Part shown: one piece after another, positions 53,150 through 63,025 of the stretch
Layout: each line of letters begins with the position of its first letter
Position numbering within the stretch: the stretch's first letter is position 1
Assembly: GCA_963576725.1 (NCBI GenBank)
Contig: OY755247.1
Location: forward strand, 18,882,957 to 18,946,956
DNA length: 64,000 nucleotides
DNA from: Azorinus chamasolen
Taxonomy: Eukaryota > Mollusca > Bivalvia > Cardiida > Solecurtidae
Direction of reading: 5' to 3'
Made by a program: the position numbers and the translations under genes
The notes under the pieces: model-generated
Databases searched by the model: none
What the model was told of the DNA's origin: nothing
What the model saw: only the letters and a program-made list of their open reading frames with translations

Positions 53150-53344
53150 TTAACCCTTTCCCTCCTATAGGAGCCGTCTGATCAGGGTCTGCTCTGTTTG
53201 CTTTTGAGATGATATAGATCCGATTCGACCAATGTACCAACGCAAAAACAAAATCCCTTGAAAAAATTTCATTATAAAAATGAGCTGATAAATCTTCATG
53301 CTGTCGTTATTTCTTACATGAATTCTGAACGGGGAAAGGGTTCA
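53150..53344 (+). mobile_element. T2 MITE lacking its left hairpin arm
   Basis: TTAACCCTTTCCCTCC joins directly to TATAGGAGCCGTCTGATC. The right part is complete to AAAGGGTTCA. Confidence 0.7.
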
Positions 53345-53564
53345 GTAAGCATGTAAGAAATAATGACATAATGTGTATTTATTTTCATAGGTTTTATAAT
53401 GTGAAAATTTTCAAGAGAAATTTTTCCTTTGACAAAAACTATTGAATCAGATCTATAGCAAGTCAAAGACAAACAGAGAAGACCCTGATCAGACGACTCC
53501 TTTATCTGGGTCTACTCTGTTTGAAAATGCGTAAATATGCATTTGTATGAAGGAAAAGGTTTAG
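53345..53564 (-). mobile_element. T1 MITE
   Basis: GCATGTAAGAAATAATGAC ... GAAGGAAAAGGTTTAG; core GATCAGACGACTCCTTTATC with tip deleted. Confidence 0.65.
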
Positions 53565-54525
53565 CGAATCTTGACCGCCACTTACAAACAGCTTTGTCCT
53601 TTACGGCTCTTAAGGATTTTCAGCTCTTTTCTCAAAAGTTTGATCGACTTGGAATTCAGTGAAAAGTTCAGTAAATCAGACATTGAGCCGACATTCTATT
53701 TTTTCAGTGTGAGAAGTGTTTAGGTTATTATTATAACACCTCCTTTTTGTCCAGCTCGATCGATTAATACATTAAGTTTTGTTAAATGTCCCACCGATCC
53801 TTTCCAATTTATCATCTTTGTCAATGCCAAATATGCTTTTACCGAATTCATTTGCTTGGATAAATAATAAAGATCTTTATCGGTTTATTTTAAAGCAACA
53901 TGACAGCGAGAAAAGCGTTTCTATTGATGAATTGTTCAAACGTACAGACGCTTGAATACAGGATTTACACCCTTTGTGCACTGTTGTATTGTTTATTGTG
54001 AATGTCTGTGTAAATAGTCCCATCAACACTACAAAACATCTTTTCACAAGTAGATAATCATTTTCATAATGAGAAAATCGATTCATTGCTTCGATTTTCA
54101 CTTACAATGAAAATAAATCTGAATAGGTTTGTACCTCCAGGGAGTTTTTAGTAATATGTGACATACAATGCAAACACAGAAGTTGAAAATGAAAAATAGG
54201 AAATTGAGTTAAAACGGCCCTTATAATACAGTTAGGCATGCTGAAAAAATCAAAATAGAGTTTTTGATTGGGGTTAACAGGCATTTGTTTGCCATACCCT
54301 TCAGCCGGCAGACACATTTCGAAAAAAAATACTCACAGAACAAACGCGCGATAGTTTATTTAAACTAACAAACAAGCATGCACCATATGCTACAAAAGAA
54401 TAAAGAAGTGCTGAGAGAAAAATGAATCTTGGGAGAGTTAAAAATCTGGATTACGCTGGGATTTATATCGATTTAGAAAAACATGATGTAATTTTAATTG
54501 TAGTATAATTCCGGCTTCTAGTGTC
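53565..54525. other. Longest MITE-free stretch outside the gene
   Basis: About 1 kb of unique sequence leading to the TATA box at 54526. Two minus-strand frames of about 70 codons (53877-54101, 54102-54317) show no known domain. The lack of insertions could mean a promoter or regulatory region for the candidate second gene, or simply a younger sequence. Confidence 0.35.
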
Positions 54526-54957
54526 TATAAAAGAGATTATTTCGGCGTATGTTGAAATTTTTGTCAGGATGTTACGTGCACGCTATGTTCTTAAAGCGAT
54601 TCATCGTTTACTGTGACTTGCGAATTAGTGTATGTTTCCTCTAAACAACACTCCTACAACATTATAAAGATACTGCATTGGAACAACAATTTTATTTGAT
54701 ACATTTAAGTAATGTTTCATTTATGACAAATGACTCGCAAATCCATTTTAAAGATGGAATTAAGTTTGAAGTCTTTTTACGGCTAACTAGTGTTCGGAGA
54801 ACGTGGTGGAAGATGGACACACACAACATGTGCTTGATTCTTGCAAAACCAAGGCTTCCATCGTTAGTTCCTGACGAGATTATAAACTATTAAAGTATCC
54901 AAACCATTGTTCTAATACTGAAACAATGGCAAACAAAGCACCTATTCGACTTTACAG
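54526..54957 (+). other. Possible TATA box and first coding exon of a second gene
   Basis: TATAAAAG lies at 54526-54533 in a stretch free of recognisable MITEs. About 390 bases further on, a well-placed start (AAACAATGG, ATG at 54926) opens MANKAPIRLY and runs into a perfect donor, ACAG|GTAAGT, at 54958. The exon would be mostly 5' UTR and would leave the frame in phase 2. No matching downstream exon was recognised up to 64000. Only ten whole codons are visible, so the family cannot be named and chance is possible. Confidence 0.3.
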
Positions 54958-55016
54958 GTAAGTGTTTACAAAATGAAAATGTTCGTATTTCAATTAAAAT
55001 CTCGTGGCAACCACAT

Positions 55017-55245
55017 TTAACCCATCCCCTTATATTGACGACTTTTGACGACTCTGTAAAAGTTACTTTTGTGAAACCATTGTGATAAATAGAGCATTTG
55101 CTCCTATAGGAGCAAATGCTCTATTTATCACAATGGTTTCAAACTACAAAATTAAAAAAAAATCCTTTTCACTAGTAAATGCTCCTTTTCGGTAGATCTA
55201 TTCAAAGAGGTTGTATCTAAAATAGCATATGAGGTAATGGGTTAA
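55017..55245 (+). mobile_element. T3 MITE
   Basis: Full copy with an exact GCTCCTATAGGAGC tip, in the intron-like sequence just after the donor at 54958. Confidence 0.85.
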
Positions 55246-55351
55246 TGAAGAACCTGCATACAGCAACCAGTAAAATTAGGTCTAATTCTGGGTATTTGAG
55301 ACAGGCGGTAGATAATGTATAAATATTCACGTGGTAATCGTCTGTTCTTAT

Positions 55352-55518
55352 AGAGCAACAGATACAGGTGCGTGCTCAAGTACTAAAATCGGGATTTCTC
55401 CACCAAACCCTATGTTGTGACCACTCTTTAGAAGCGTCTATTCAACAAAGGGTTGGTGTAGAAATTAAGGAGTTATTCTTGACAATATTTAACTTACGCA
55501 TCTTCTCTGGACCCCTAC
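55352..55518. mobile_element. K1 MITE with shortened hairpin
   Basis: AGAGCAACAGATACAGGTGC ... ACGCATCTTCTCTGGACCCC. The right hairpin arm is largely deleted. Confidence 0.72.
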
Positions 55519-55679
55519 AGGGTGTCCCAGAAAAAAGATGCAACCCCATTTCAATTCCTTATTACTCTAAATCTATTCAAACGATAGAAAAGTTTCATAT
55601 ACCAGTTTTTAGGTACAACAGTTTTCCACATTTTGTGTAAAAAATACAGCTGAAATGCTTTTATAGATTTTGAGATATT

Positions 55680-55776
55680 CAGGTGCGTTCTGTTATACTT
55701 TCACCTTGCTTTAAGCAACCACCTGCCCAAAATACCAAATAACTAACACAATTTAGTGGTCGTTATAGAGAGGTTT
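55680..55776. mobile_element. P1 right half
   Basis: CGTTCTGTTATACTTTCACC ... GTTATAGAGAGGTTTTG, followed by a short (GTTCT)n repeat. Just before it, 55519-55680 begins GGGTGTCCCAGAAAAAAG and may be another truncated element. Confidence 0.6.
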
Positions 55777-56090
55777 TGTGTTCTGTTCTGTTCTGTATCT
55801 GCAAAAGAAATGTATTCTGTTGAAAAGTTTAAACATTGATAGGATTATCAAACAGTGCAGACACTGATCAGAGAGCTCATCCAGGAGTCCTCTGGTCAGG
55901 GTATACATTGTTTGTCTATAGTTCATGTACATGTATGGCCTTCGTCGCTCGAAGGTGTTAATGAGAAAACATTGCACGTTCTTTGCTATTTCCTGTCGCG
56001 GTGCCGTAAAGCCCGCCTCAACCACACACTCTTTGCTATCCCAAGACTGTGTCATATGTTTAGAGTTGGTAATCAACATTGGCCCGTATG

Positions 56091-56405
56091 CAGGTGCGGA
56101 TCCAGGATTTCAGAATAATGGAGCGTAGAATTTTTTTGGAGAGGAGGGAGGGGGGGGGGGGGGGCGTAGATTTTTATGTTTGATGACATAACTAAATAGT
56201 GCGTTAAAAACTTTGTAAAAGATATTGAAAAAAGCGTAATTGGGTGAGGGAGATAAAAAAAAACCCAACTCAGATTAAATCATTGTATTATTGAAATTTA
56301 GTAGATCTAGACCTAAAATATTGCTAAAAAAAGTTTGTTTGGGCAATTTTAGAGGGGGGGGGGGGGGGGGTTACCCCGGCTCCGCCCCTTCTAAGTCCGC
56401 GCCTG
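56091..56405. mobile_element. G1 element flanked by 37-base direct repeats
   Basis: Ends CAGGTGCGGATCCAGGATTT and AAGTCCGCGCCTG, G runs at 56150 and 56354, no nested P1. Flanks 56054-56090 and 56406-56442 are direct repeats with about five mismatches (core GTAATCAACATTGGCCCGTA). Confidence 0.75.
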
Positions 56406-56459
56406 ATGTGTTTAGAGCGTGTAATCAACATTGGCCCGTATACCCACTAAGTGCCACCC

Positions 56460-56556
56460 GACTGATGTTTGCAAACAGCTTGGATCCTGATGAGACGCCG
56501 AGTAACGCCGAGTAACTCGGCGTTTCATCAGGATCCAAGCTGTTCGGCACTCGGGT
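56460..56556. mobile_element. T7 core remnant with duplicated tip
   Basis: GCAAACAGCTTGGATCC hairpin in which GCCGAGTAAC is repeated at the tip, parallel to but independent of the copies at 3.1 and 14.3 kb. Confidence 0.65.
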
Positions 56557-56618
56557 CAATATTTCCTAATATAGCTTGATCGAGTCAGAAGTCAGTAAAA
56601 ATTATAACAGATCGGTCC

Positions 56619-56869
56619 TTTAACCCTTTCCTTCATATAAACGCATTTTCACGCGTTTGCAAACAGAGTAGACTCAGATCAGACGGCTCGTAGATGTACC
56701 CTCTGATCAGGGTCTGTTCTGTTTGCTTAAGGTATATTAAAGATCTAATCCTTCAGTTTCTGCCTGAGCCAAATGTCATAAGTTCATATGCCATTATAAA
56801 AGATATATTCAATTACTATTTATGATGTTATAAATTTTTTACATGAACATCCAACAGGGAAATGGTTAA
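56619..56869 (+). mobile_element. T2 MITE
   Basis: TTAACCCTTTCCTTCATATA ... CAGGGAAATGGTTAA with a diverged tip. Confidence 0.82.
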
Positions 56870-57519
56870 CAGACGTATTTGTACACTGGAATGACATGTT
56901 AGTAATTATCAAAGCTCGTAAAGAGATAGAAATAATATGTAAATCTTGGAATGCAGAGTTGAAGACTGTCAGTGCTATCTCGCAACCCTGTCTGAATTTG
57001 CTTCGGGCTTCTAGTTCATTTCGGATGATTTACTGTTAATGTAGCCTATTAGTCAAACCCTCATAACAGACATGGAACACCTGGTACGTTTCCACTGGAC
57101 AAGTAGACAGATAATTAGATATAGAGGAAAATCAACTTATCTTGGTTATTATTAAGATATGTGTCACGGAAACTGGGTTATTTTTCACAGTTAAAAAATG
57201 TGTGTCAAGAGAAAGGGTCGTTGTCCTGGAAAAATAACGAGTTCGAAGAAAGACTTTAACCGGATAACAACCTATCGGAGTGACTTATCTTTAATATCAA
57301 TCTAAAGAAGTTGATTATTCTGTTTATTATATAAATATAAATGAAAAAAGGCAATTTGAAATGATATGATAAGTGGCCACGGGGTTCATTGTATCAAATC
57401 CTTTACTGCTTCGAATTTAGGAGAGTGCAACATTTAATATATAAAACTATGTGAACATATGAGTACATTGGCATTAGTTCTTTTCTCCCTATCCGCTACC
57501 TGACCTGCACTTTCAAGCA
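56870..57519. other. Unique sequence, nothing recognised
   Basis: No repeat family or coding signal seen. Confidence 0.4.
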
Positions 57520-57590
57520 ACTTGGTTGTAGAGGAGACGCCGAGTAACGCGGCGCGTCGTCAGACTCTAAGCTGTTTGACACCCAATCAA
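57520..57590. mobile_element. T7 core remnant
   Basis: Decayed hairpin GAGACGCCGAGTAACGCGGC with one recognisable arm (AAGCTGTTTGACACC). Confidence 0.45.
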
Positions 57591-57597
57591 AAGCTTC

Positions 57598-57839
57598 TTA
57601 ACCCTTTACTCCATAAATACGCCTTTGCAAATAGAGTAGACCTAGATCAGACGGCTCCTGTAGGAGCCGTCTGATCAGGGTCTGCTCTGTTTCCTTATGT
57701 TATAATATAGATAGGAATCTACAGTTTCTGCCACGGCCAAAAAGTCATGTATCCAGGCGGTATTATAACAATAATTAATATCATTAATATTCATGATGCC
57801 ATGATTTCGTGCATGAATATTCATGCAGTAAAGGGTTAA
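57598..57839 (+). mobile_element. T1 MITE
   Basis: Full copy TTAACCCTTTACTCCATAAA ... ATGCAGTAAAGGGTTAA, tip GCTCCTGTAGGAGC. One of the cleanest T1 copies here. Confidence 0.85.
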
Positions 57840-57934
57840 AAAGCTTTTTCGAATCGGAAGTAGTCAACATGGCTCCAGATCCAAATTTGAGCGGACATTT
57901 AGTGTAAGGGTGAACATTGTGAAACAACAAACAA

Positions 57935-58450
57935 GACAAAACACATATATACAAAACAATACATATACAGATATATACAAAATAAAACAATACATATACA
58001 GATATATACAAAACAATACATATACACATATATACAAAATAAAACAGTACATATACAGATGTATACAAAATAAAACAATACATATACAGATATATACAAA
58101 ACAATACATATACAGATATATACAAAATAAAACAGTACATATACAGATGTATACAAAATAAAACAATACATATACAGATATATACAAAACAATACATATA
58201 CAGATATATACAAAATAAAACAGTACATATACAGATGTATACAAAATAAAACAATACATATACACATATATATATAAAATAAAACAGTACATATACAGAT
58301 GCATACAAAATAAAACTACATATACAGATATATTCAAAACAAAACAATACATATACATATGTATATACAAAACATATATATACACAAAACAAAAACAATA
58401 CATATAGATATGTATACAAAACAAAACAATACATATAATTATACAAAACA
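57935..58450 (+). repeat. Tandem repeat ACATATACAGATATATACAA
   Basis: About eighteen units of 27 or 31 bases (with or without AATAAA). Long minus-strand frames (57784-58551) with YMYCFILYISVYV-like repeats are translated microsatellite, not a membrane protein gene. Confidence 0.9.
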
Positions 58451-58470
58451 AGAGACACTACATATATATA

Positions 58471-58610
58471 GGGAATATTAGACGATGTGACGATACGAAG
58501 GCTTGTATCACATGAGTAGTTGTTTGGCCGTAGTATTCTACGGACAAACAACCACGAATGTGATACAACCCATCATATCGTCATTTCGTGTAATATTCCA
58601 TTTATTACAT
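58471..58610. mobile_element. Foldback element next to the 58 kb tandem repeat
   Basis: Inverted ends GGAATATTAGACGATGTGAC and its near complement ATCGTCATTTCGTGTAATAT. The turn is GTTTGGCCGTAGTATTCTAC / GGACAAACAAC. Confidence 0.7.
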
Positions 58611-58814
58611 ACCTGTTTTAATAAAAGAACACAAAAGAACATCAATATTCTAACTTCTTTTATTCAGAAACACAAAACATAGTCCGTTCGTGAACGGCGC
58701 ATTGATTTACAAATACGGATCTTGTATTGCACGCTCGTGCAATACGGAAAATTTATCTGAGAGATTGTATTGCATGATGGAATACAATAGTATTTTACTG
58801 CAGGAACTGATAGG

Positions 58815-59023
58815 TACAATAAAACCCTGCTAATGCGACCACCTAAAAGAGGTATAATTCTAGGTGCTAGATGCAGGTGGTAGCTTAATGCAGGACAAAA
58901 GTAATGCAGAAAGCTCCTAGAGGAGCTTTCTGCATTACTTTTGTACTGCATTAAGCAACCACCTGCCCATAAAGACACCCATATTTATTCATTAAGTGGT
59001 CGCATTAGAGGGGTTCTCCTGTA
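58815..59023. mobile_element. P3 element
   Basis: TACAATAAAACCCTGCTAAT ... GGTCGCATTAGAGGGGTTC, tip GCTCCTAGAGGAGC. Confidence 0.82.
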
Positions 59024-59171
59024 TATAATAAATATAAATACAGAAAAAGACAATATCGGTAATGGTACTAATGTGAACATCTGGATTGGAGAGGTTTTAT
59101 TGTAGCAGTGATGTATCATTAGTATTATAATATAATGTAAATAATGTTAATTGTCGCGTATCAAACTGAAA

Positions 59172-59401
59172 TTAACCCATTTGCTCCCAGTGGATTCTTC
59201 CATGCTTATATATTGGATTAGTCTATCTTTTATCTAAGGGGTGTCTGGTCTAAATTTTCACTTTTTGTTTTGTTGTATATTGAATTTCCTACCAGCAAAC
59301 AGTGTAGACTCTGATTAGACGCCGCATTATGCGGCGTCTGATCAGAGTCTGCACTGTTTACCTAAGTCCCATATATGCGATAGTGGGAGCAAATGGGTTA
59401 A
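59172..59401 (-). mobile_element. T6 MITE
   Basis: Full inverted copy: TTAACCCATTTGCTCCCAG ... GGGAGCAAATGGGTTAA with hairpin GACGCCGCATTATGCGGCGTC. Confidence 0.85.
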
Positions 59402-59467
59402 TGTGATACAGAGGTGTCTAACGGAACATACCGGTAATCCTGTAAATACATTAAATACTTTGGTAAA

Positions 59468-59672
59468 AATAGCAAAACCCCTCTGAACCAGACTTTAGAA
59501 GTATCAATGCCTGTCTTTTAAAACAGGTGACACCTTAATGCAGGTTGAAAGTCACACAGAAAGCTCCCACATGAGCTGTATTCGCGACTTTCAATCTGTT
59601 TTAAGCATTTATCTGTCTGAAAAGATTTAAACCACCCTGTACTGCAAGTTCGGTTTTGGGAGATGTTACTTT
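59468..59672. mobile_element. P2 element, diverged
   Basis: TAGCAAAACCCCTCTGAACC ... CGGTTTTGGGAGATGTTACT with a decayed hairpin. Confidence 0.65.
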
Positions 59673-59920
59673 AACCCTTTCCCTCATATGAACGTGTTTT
59701 CACGCATTTGCAAACAGAGTAGACCCATATCAGACGGCTCCTATAGGAGCCGTCTGATCAGGGTCTGCTCTGTTTGCTAGTGGAATTTGAAAGATCCGAT
59801 TCTTTACTTTCTAAAATGGCTACAATGTTCCACCTTCCATGTTTCTTTATAATAATTTTGTCCACGAATATTCAGTAGGTACTGAAATTTGGAATAAACA
59901 TAGAACAGGGAAAGGGTTAA
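59671..59920 (+). mobile_element. T2 MITE
   Basis: Full 250-base copy with an exact GCTCCTATAGGAGC tip. Its left TTAA overlaps the right end of a decayed P2 (59468-59672). Confidence 0.88.
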
Positions 59921-60022
59921 TTATATAGCATTCTTCTGATACATACTGTAATTTGTCTTTTCTATAAATATTTGAAATATGGGAATGACGTAGAACAGTG
60001 GTCACGCTGTCATACAGTAAGA

Positions 60023-60268
60023 TTAACCCTTTCACCGCCACAGTCGAGTAAATCCACCACGACAAATAGTGCAGTCCCAGATCAGACGCCGCCTTTTCAA
60101 GGCGGCGTCTGATCAGGGACTTCACTATTTGTCTCAATCTCCAGTTCTATATATGTGCTTTATTCCTTTGAAATTTGCATTTATTTATCTCATTTCCTTA
60201 TTTTACTGTATGATTTAACAAAGTTGGATTGCAGACGACAATTAGAAATTTGGCGCCGAAAGGGTTAA
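60023..60268 (+). mobile_element. T4 MITE
   Basis: Full copy very close to the one at 52319. TTAA at both ends. Confidence 0.85.
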
Positions 60269-60335
60269 TTATGTAAAGCAAAATGTAGTTTACATTAATT
60301 GAGCATCGCCAAGGTTTATTCGGGTGTTCAACATT

Positions 60336-60777
60336 TACTTCAGAGCAAAAGATAAACGTGCGTACGCAAGTATTGTCCTGTTTTATTGACCTGTCAAATG
60401 AGAATATTCCTACGTCACTGAAAGGATATATTTAGCTTGGGTAAACCTGTGTTTCAAACGTGTTTCACGAGATTCACAATAAATGTACAAGTACTCGAAT
60501 GAGTCAAGTAAGAAAGCTTTTATTAGCGGAAACAATCGATATCAACCGAAGCTATATATGGCGTCTTCAGCAAGCGTATAATTATTTAAATTTGACAGGT
60601 TAATAAAACAGGACAATACTTAAGTCGGCATTCCTCCACCAAACCCTATATTGTGACCACTCTTTAGAATCGTCTCTTCGAGACGATTCTAAATAGTGGT
60701 CACAACATAGTGGTTGGTGGAGATATAAAGAAGTTATTCTTGAATATTTTTTGATTTACGCATCTTATCAGGACCTC
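60336..60777. mobile_element. K1 MITE hosting another TIR element
   Basis: CAGAGCAAAAGATAAACGTG to CAAGTA, insertion, then CTTAAGTCGGCATTCCTCC and a long hairpin (CGTCTCTTCGAGACG turn) to CTTATCAGGACCTCT. Confidence 0.78.
60373..60619. mobile_element. Unnamed 245-base TIR element nested in K1
   Basis: Inverted ends TTGTCCTGTTTTATTGACCT and AGGTTAATAAAACAGGACAA, about 27 bases each, with TA on both sides. The interior (60430-60590) is AT-rich, not palindromic, with no frame. Confidence 0.75.
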
Positions 60778-60957
60778 TCTAAATTTAAATCATGAATATT
60801 CATGTAAGAAATAATAATGAATACATGTACATGTATTGTCATGTAAGAAATAATAATGATTTCTGAAACAATACAATTCTTCTAGGTAGTTTATAAGGAC
60901 CACCAAGAATATCCTAATCTGTCTTTATGTCACATGGTAGCTTACTTGCGCTCTGCA

Positions 60958-61170
60958 TTAATCCTTTCCATCGCACATTTGCAGATAGAATAGACCGATA
61001 TCAGGGTCTACTGTGTTTGCTAATTATTATATTGAAAAGGATATAATTCTAAGGTTTCTGATATGGCAAAACGTCCTTTGTCATTGACCAATACATGTAT
61101 ACATATTTAGGTAATGAATATTCATGAAACCATGAACTTTTGTATAAATATTCATGAGCAAAGGGTTTAA
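60958..61170 (+). mobile_element. T1 MITE nested in a P1-like remnant
   Basis: TTAATCCTTTCCATCGCAC ... TGAGCAAAGGGTTTAA. The flanks GCGCTCTGCA and GAGGCCGTTATAGAGAGG are P element. Confidence 0.65.
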
Positions 61171-61216
61171 GCACCCAGATGTATGCACTAGAGGCCGTTA
61201 TAGAGAGGTTTTACAT

Positions 61217-61467
61217 TATAGTAAAATCTCTATTGTGCGACCACTTAATGAATAAACATTCGTGTCTTTAAAAGCAATTGTTTACTTAATGCATGGATAA
61301 AGTAATGATAGAAAGTTCCAATAGGTGCTATCTCGATAACATTCGTCCTACATTCAGCTTCCACCTATATTCCGTCTCATCAGAATCAGTTCTGTTTGCT
61401 GATGGAATTTTATAGATCTCATTCTGTAATAGTTCCTTTCAAGGCCAAAAACACTACAAGAGGGGTT
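61217..61467. mobile_element. P3 remnant followed by a T2 right half
   Basis: TAGTAAAATCTCTATTGTGC ... AGCTTCCACCTAT (to about 61372), then CAGTTCTGTTTGCTGATGG ... GGGGTTAA from T2. Confidence 0.5.
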
Positions 61468-61948
61468 AATCCTTTACTCTATAAATATGCATTTCTACGC
61501 CATTACAAACAGAGTAGACCTAGATCAGACGGCTCCCATAGGAGTTAGTGATCAAGGTCTGCTCTGTTTGCTTATGATATGGAGATGATTCTACAGTTTC
61601 TGCAACGGCCAAACATGCCTGTATTCATGAGTCATTATAAAAAATAAACTAATTAACCGTCGGCGCCAAACTTCTAATTGTCGTCTGCAATCCAACTTTT
61701 GTAAAAAATTCGATACAATAAAGAAATGAGATAAATAAATGCAAGTTTCAAAGGAATAAAGCACAGATATAGAACTACAGACTGAGACAAAAAGTGAAGT
61801 TCCTGATCAGACGACGCCTTGAAAAGGCGGCGTCTGATCTGGGGCTGCACTATTTGTCGTGGTGCATTTATGCGACATCGGCGGTGAAAGGGTTAATAAT
61901 CATGATCTCATAATTTCTTACATGTATATGCACTGGATCAAATGGTTA
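61465..61948 (+). mobile_element. T1 MITE carrying a nested T4
   Basis: Left end TTAATCCTTTACTCTATAAA, hairpin region GACGGCTCCCATAGGAG, interruption by T4, then the T1 right end (TTTCTTACATG ... AAATGGTTAA). Confidence 0.8.
61653..61895 (-). mobile_element. T4 MITE nested in a T1
   Basis: Inverted full copy inserted at the internal TTAA of a T1 (61465-61948), in the T1 segment that normally reads CTAATTAATATTCATGATG. Confidence 0.85.
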
Positions 61949-62082
61949 ATGAATATGTATGACGTGGTACATCATAATATAAATATGCACGAGGGACCGT
62001 GTTAATGAGGAAGCTGGATGTTATTCATTGAAGAGAAGTAACTCTTACAAAACCTATGATATGATTGCAACGTGTAGCCACC

Positions 62083-62372
62083 CATTCCAGACACATATCT
62101 AACTCCTGAATTAAGATGTAAGGCACAGTAAAACCTCTCTATAACGACCACTATATTGTGTTAATTAGTTGGTATTTTGGGCAGGTGGTTGCTTAAAGCA
62201 AGATGAAAGTAAAACAGAACGCTCCTACAGGAGCGTTCTGTTCTACTTTCACTTTGCTTTAAGCATCCACCTGCCTTTAACACAAAATACTTGATGTAAT
62301 TTAGTGGTCGTTATATCGAGGTTTTACTGTACCTTGCATCCTAATTCAGGAGTTAGAGATGTGTCTGGAATG
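62083..62372. mobile_element. Foldback element with a P1 at its centre
   Basis: Arms of about 40 bases: CATTCCAGACACATATCTAA ... and its complement ending TTAGAGATGTGTCTGGAATG. A full P1 (62123-62332; tip GCTCCTACAGGAGC) occupies the turn. Confidence 0.8.
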
Positions 62373-62442
62373 TACTTCTATAGACGTCATCGACAAAATT
62401 TTGATTTGCTGTATATTGTAGTAGAACCTATCTGAAGCCACC

Positions 62443-62655
62443 GACCCTTTACGGCATAAATACGTCTTTTGACACCTTATGCATACAGAGTGGACCCAAA
62501 TCAGAAAGCCTTTGTAGGAACGGTGTAATCGGGTATACGCTGTTTGCTTGTGAAATAAATATAGACATGACTCTACCGGCTCTGATGATGTTGTTCGTGA
62601 TGCCATTATACAAATTCAGCTTCGTTATTTCTTTCATGAAAAGAGATAAAGAATG
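62443..62655 (+). mobile_element. T1 MITE, degraded
   Basis: CGACCCTTTACGGCATAAAT ... TTTCTTTCATGAAAAGAG; core CAGAAAGCCTTTGTAGGAAC. Confidence 0.6.
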
Positions 62656-62660
62656 GCTGA

Positions 62661-62844
62661 CTGTAACCCTACAATGCTGAATTTTTCAAATGGACTAATC
62701 CAAAATTCGAACTGGCCAAGCTTATGGTGAATATTAAGGTATTTTCTAAAGAAAAGTGTAACATGACAAACAGTACAGACCCTAATGAGTCTACACTGTT
62801 TTCAAAGGACATTAGTGACGCGTGTCCCGCACTGTAAGGGTTAA
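62661..62844. mobile_element. TTAA-type MITE, minor family
   Basis: TGTAACCCTACAATGCTG ... GCACTGTAAGGGTTAA, weak hairpin AGACCCTAATGAGTC. A P2 core remnant follows (62850-62930). Confidence 0.55.
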
Positions 62845-63025
62845 AATGCAACTGGACATTTGATACAGGACGAAATACGTGAGCTTTCTGCATTTATTTT
62901 CGTCCTGCATAAATCTACCGCCTTCCTTCAAAGAATTAGAAATAGACAAACAAACTGTTTATTGCCGTTGTAGGAAGTTTGTACTATATTGCTGCGAAAA
63001 ATCGACTTTGGTTGTAGGAAAGCTT

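Noticed and set aside
54958..55020. TTTACAG at 54957 as an acceptor for a fourth terminal exon
   Set aside because: The following frame does not resemble the other terminal exons, and the site is a far better donor (CAG|GTAAGT).
57784..58551. 255-codon minus-strand frame with hydrophobic repeats resembling a membrane protein
   Set aside because: It is translation of the ACATATACAGATATATACAA tandem repeat; several frames are open for the same reason.
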